Source: JAJYKC01 sp963823105
GTDB taxonomy: Bacteria; Acidobacteriota; Terriglobia; Bryobacterales; Bryobacteraceae
Direction: 5' to 3'
DNA: 64,000 nucleotides
Assembly (NCBI GenBank): GCA_963823105.1
Contig: CAWGKC010000017.1
Location: forward strand, 620,001-684,000
The stretch's first letter is position 1. Each line of letters opens with the position of its first letter. Below, piece by piece: positions 63,559 through 64,000 of the stretch. The notes beneath the pieces are model-generated. The model worked only from the letters and a program-made list of their open reading frames with translations. It was not told the DNA's origin and did not search any database. Position numbers and translations under genes: made by a program.

Positions 63559-64000
63559 AAAAAACTTCCGAAGAAAAGCCCCCCTCCCTCTCCCATTTCG
63601 ACGAGGAGGGCGCGGCGAGCATGGTCGATATCTCGCCCAAGCATCCCACCAAGCGCACCGCCCGCGCCCACGCCTTCGTGCGCATGAAGGCGGAGGTGAT
63701 CGAGCGGCTGCCCACGAATCCCAAAGGCAATCCGCTCGAAATCGCCCGCGTCGCCGGCATCTGCGCCGCGAAAAAAACTTCCGAGCTGATCCCGCTCTGC
63801 CATCCGCTCATGCTCACGCACTCCGACGTGGAGGTGCGCATCGAAAGCGAAGGCATCCGCATTTTTTCGAGCATCTCCACCACCGGCCCCACCGGCGTCG
63901 AGATGGAGGCGCTCACCGCCGCCGCCGTCGCCGCCCTCACCGTCTACGACATGACCAAAGCGCTCGATAAAAGCATCGAAATTCAGGACCTTTATTTGCT
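63555..64000 (+). CDS. moaC: cyclic pyranopterin monophosphate synthase MoaC, cut by window end
   Basis: The frame is open for 148 codons to the last base. It has MVDISPKHPTKRTARAHAFV, IARVAGICAAKKTSELIPLC, the catalytic CHPLMLTHSDVEVRIES, TTGPTGVEMEALTAAAVAAL and YDMTKALDKSIEI. MoaC acts with MoaA to form cyclic pyranopterin phosphate, the first step of molybdenum cofactor synthesis. About 10-15 residues should lie beyond the window. Confidence 0.95.
   Translation, partial: MKKTSEEKPPSLSHFDEEGAASMVDISPKHPTKRTARAHAFVRMKAEVIERLPTNPKGNPLEIARVAGICAAKKTSELIPLCHPLMLTHSDVEVRIESEGIRIFSSISTTGPTGVEMEALTAAAVAALTVYDMTKALDKSIEIQDLYL

Noticed and set aside
1..64000. tRNA, rRNA, CRISPR arrays, insertion sequences and prophage
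   Set aside because: I looked for TTC-type tRNA loops, repeat-spacer periodicity, transposase DDE patterns and inverted-repeat ends and found none that I could support; absence is judged by eye only.

Overview
This is a GC-rich (roughly 60-65%) bacterial chromosome segment, most likely from an Acidobacteriota member of the Solibacter/Bryobacter type. That placement is inferred from several things: a degenerate copy of the Solibacter-expanded TIGR03435 family next to a fragment of an acidobacterial VWFA-related protein, a PEP-CTERM-like protein, an exported duplicated protein of the PEP-CTERM-associated kind, a SYLF protein, and a classical core-gene order. No rRNA, tRNA, CRISPR array or insertion sequence was recognised.

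Layout. 1-8.7 kb: a partial secreted two-repeat protein, a class V aminotransferase, a secreted M48 protease, an ABM monooxygenase-like protein, a DoxX/MauE-thioredoxin fusion and smc. 8.9-13.0 kb: polysaccharide deacetylase, GNAT-like protein, FkbH and acyl carrier protein, which together look like a unit that makes an acyl-ACP and uses it on a surface polysaccharide or metabolite. 13.0-15.2 kb: decayed genes and an unknown gene. 15.3-19.3 kb: rplM-rpsI-rpsB-tsf-pyrH-frr. 19.3-24.9 kb: a TolC-HlyD-RND efflux operon converging on frr. 25-31 kb: a PIN/RHH pair, a solo XRE regulator, an AraC-GyrI regulator, a two-component system with a PepSY-like partner, and small proteins. 31.3-37 kb: holB, ffh, rpsP, khpA, rimM, trmD, rplS, rnhB. 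37-41 kb: an accessory stretch with a broken amidohydrolase, several toxin-antitoxin-like genes, trmO and a short metallothionein. 41-45 kb: SDR-aroK-glycerate kinase, opposite a Lon-N protein and a HAD phosphatase. 45-55.6 kb: a TolB-like WD40 protein, SYLF protein, a Tat-exported ThDP enzyme with a c-type cytochrome, an FHA-GAF-sigma54 regulator and a methyltransferase with a 12-G tract. 55.9-60.2 kb: a five-gene acyl-CoA operon resembling a split ACAD10/11 (levulinate-type 4-hydroxyacyl-CoA) pathway. 60.2-64 kb: PEP-CTERM-like protein, amidase, moeA and moaC (cut by the window end).

Two window-wide patterns matter to any user. First, about 20 reading frames are broken by single-base indels, mostly insertions in short G/C runs, and these include normally indispensable genes (ffh, trmD, holB). 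I read most of these as sequence errors and give the repaired gene spans. Second, at least nine start codons lie exactly 6-7 nt downstream of a good -10 hexamer and have no Shine-Dalgarno sequence, which points to frequent leaderless transcription.
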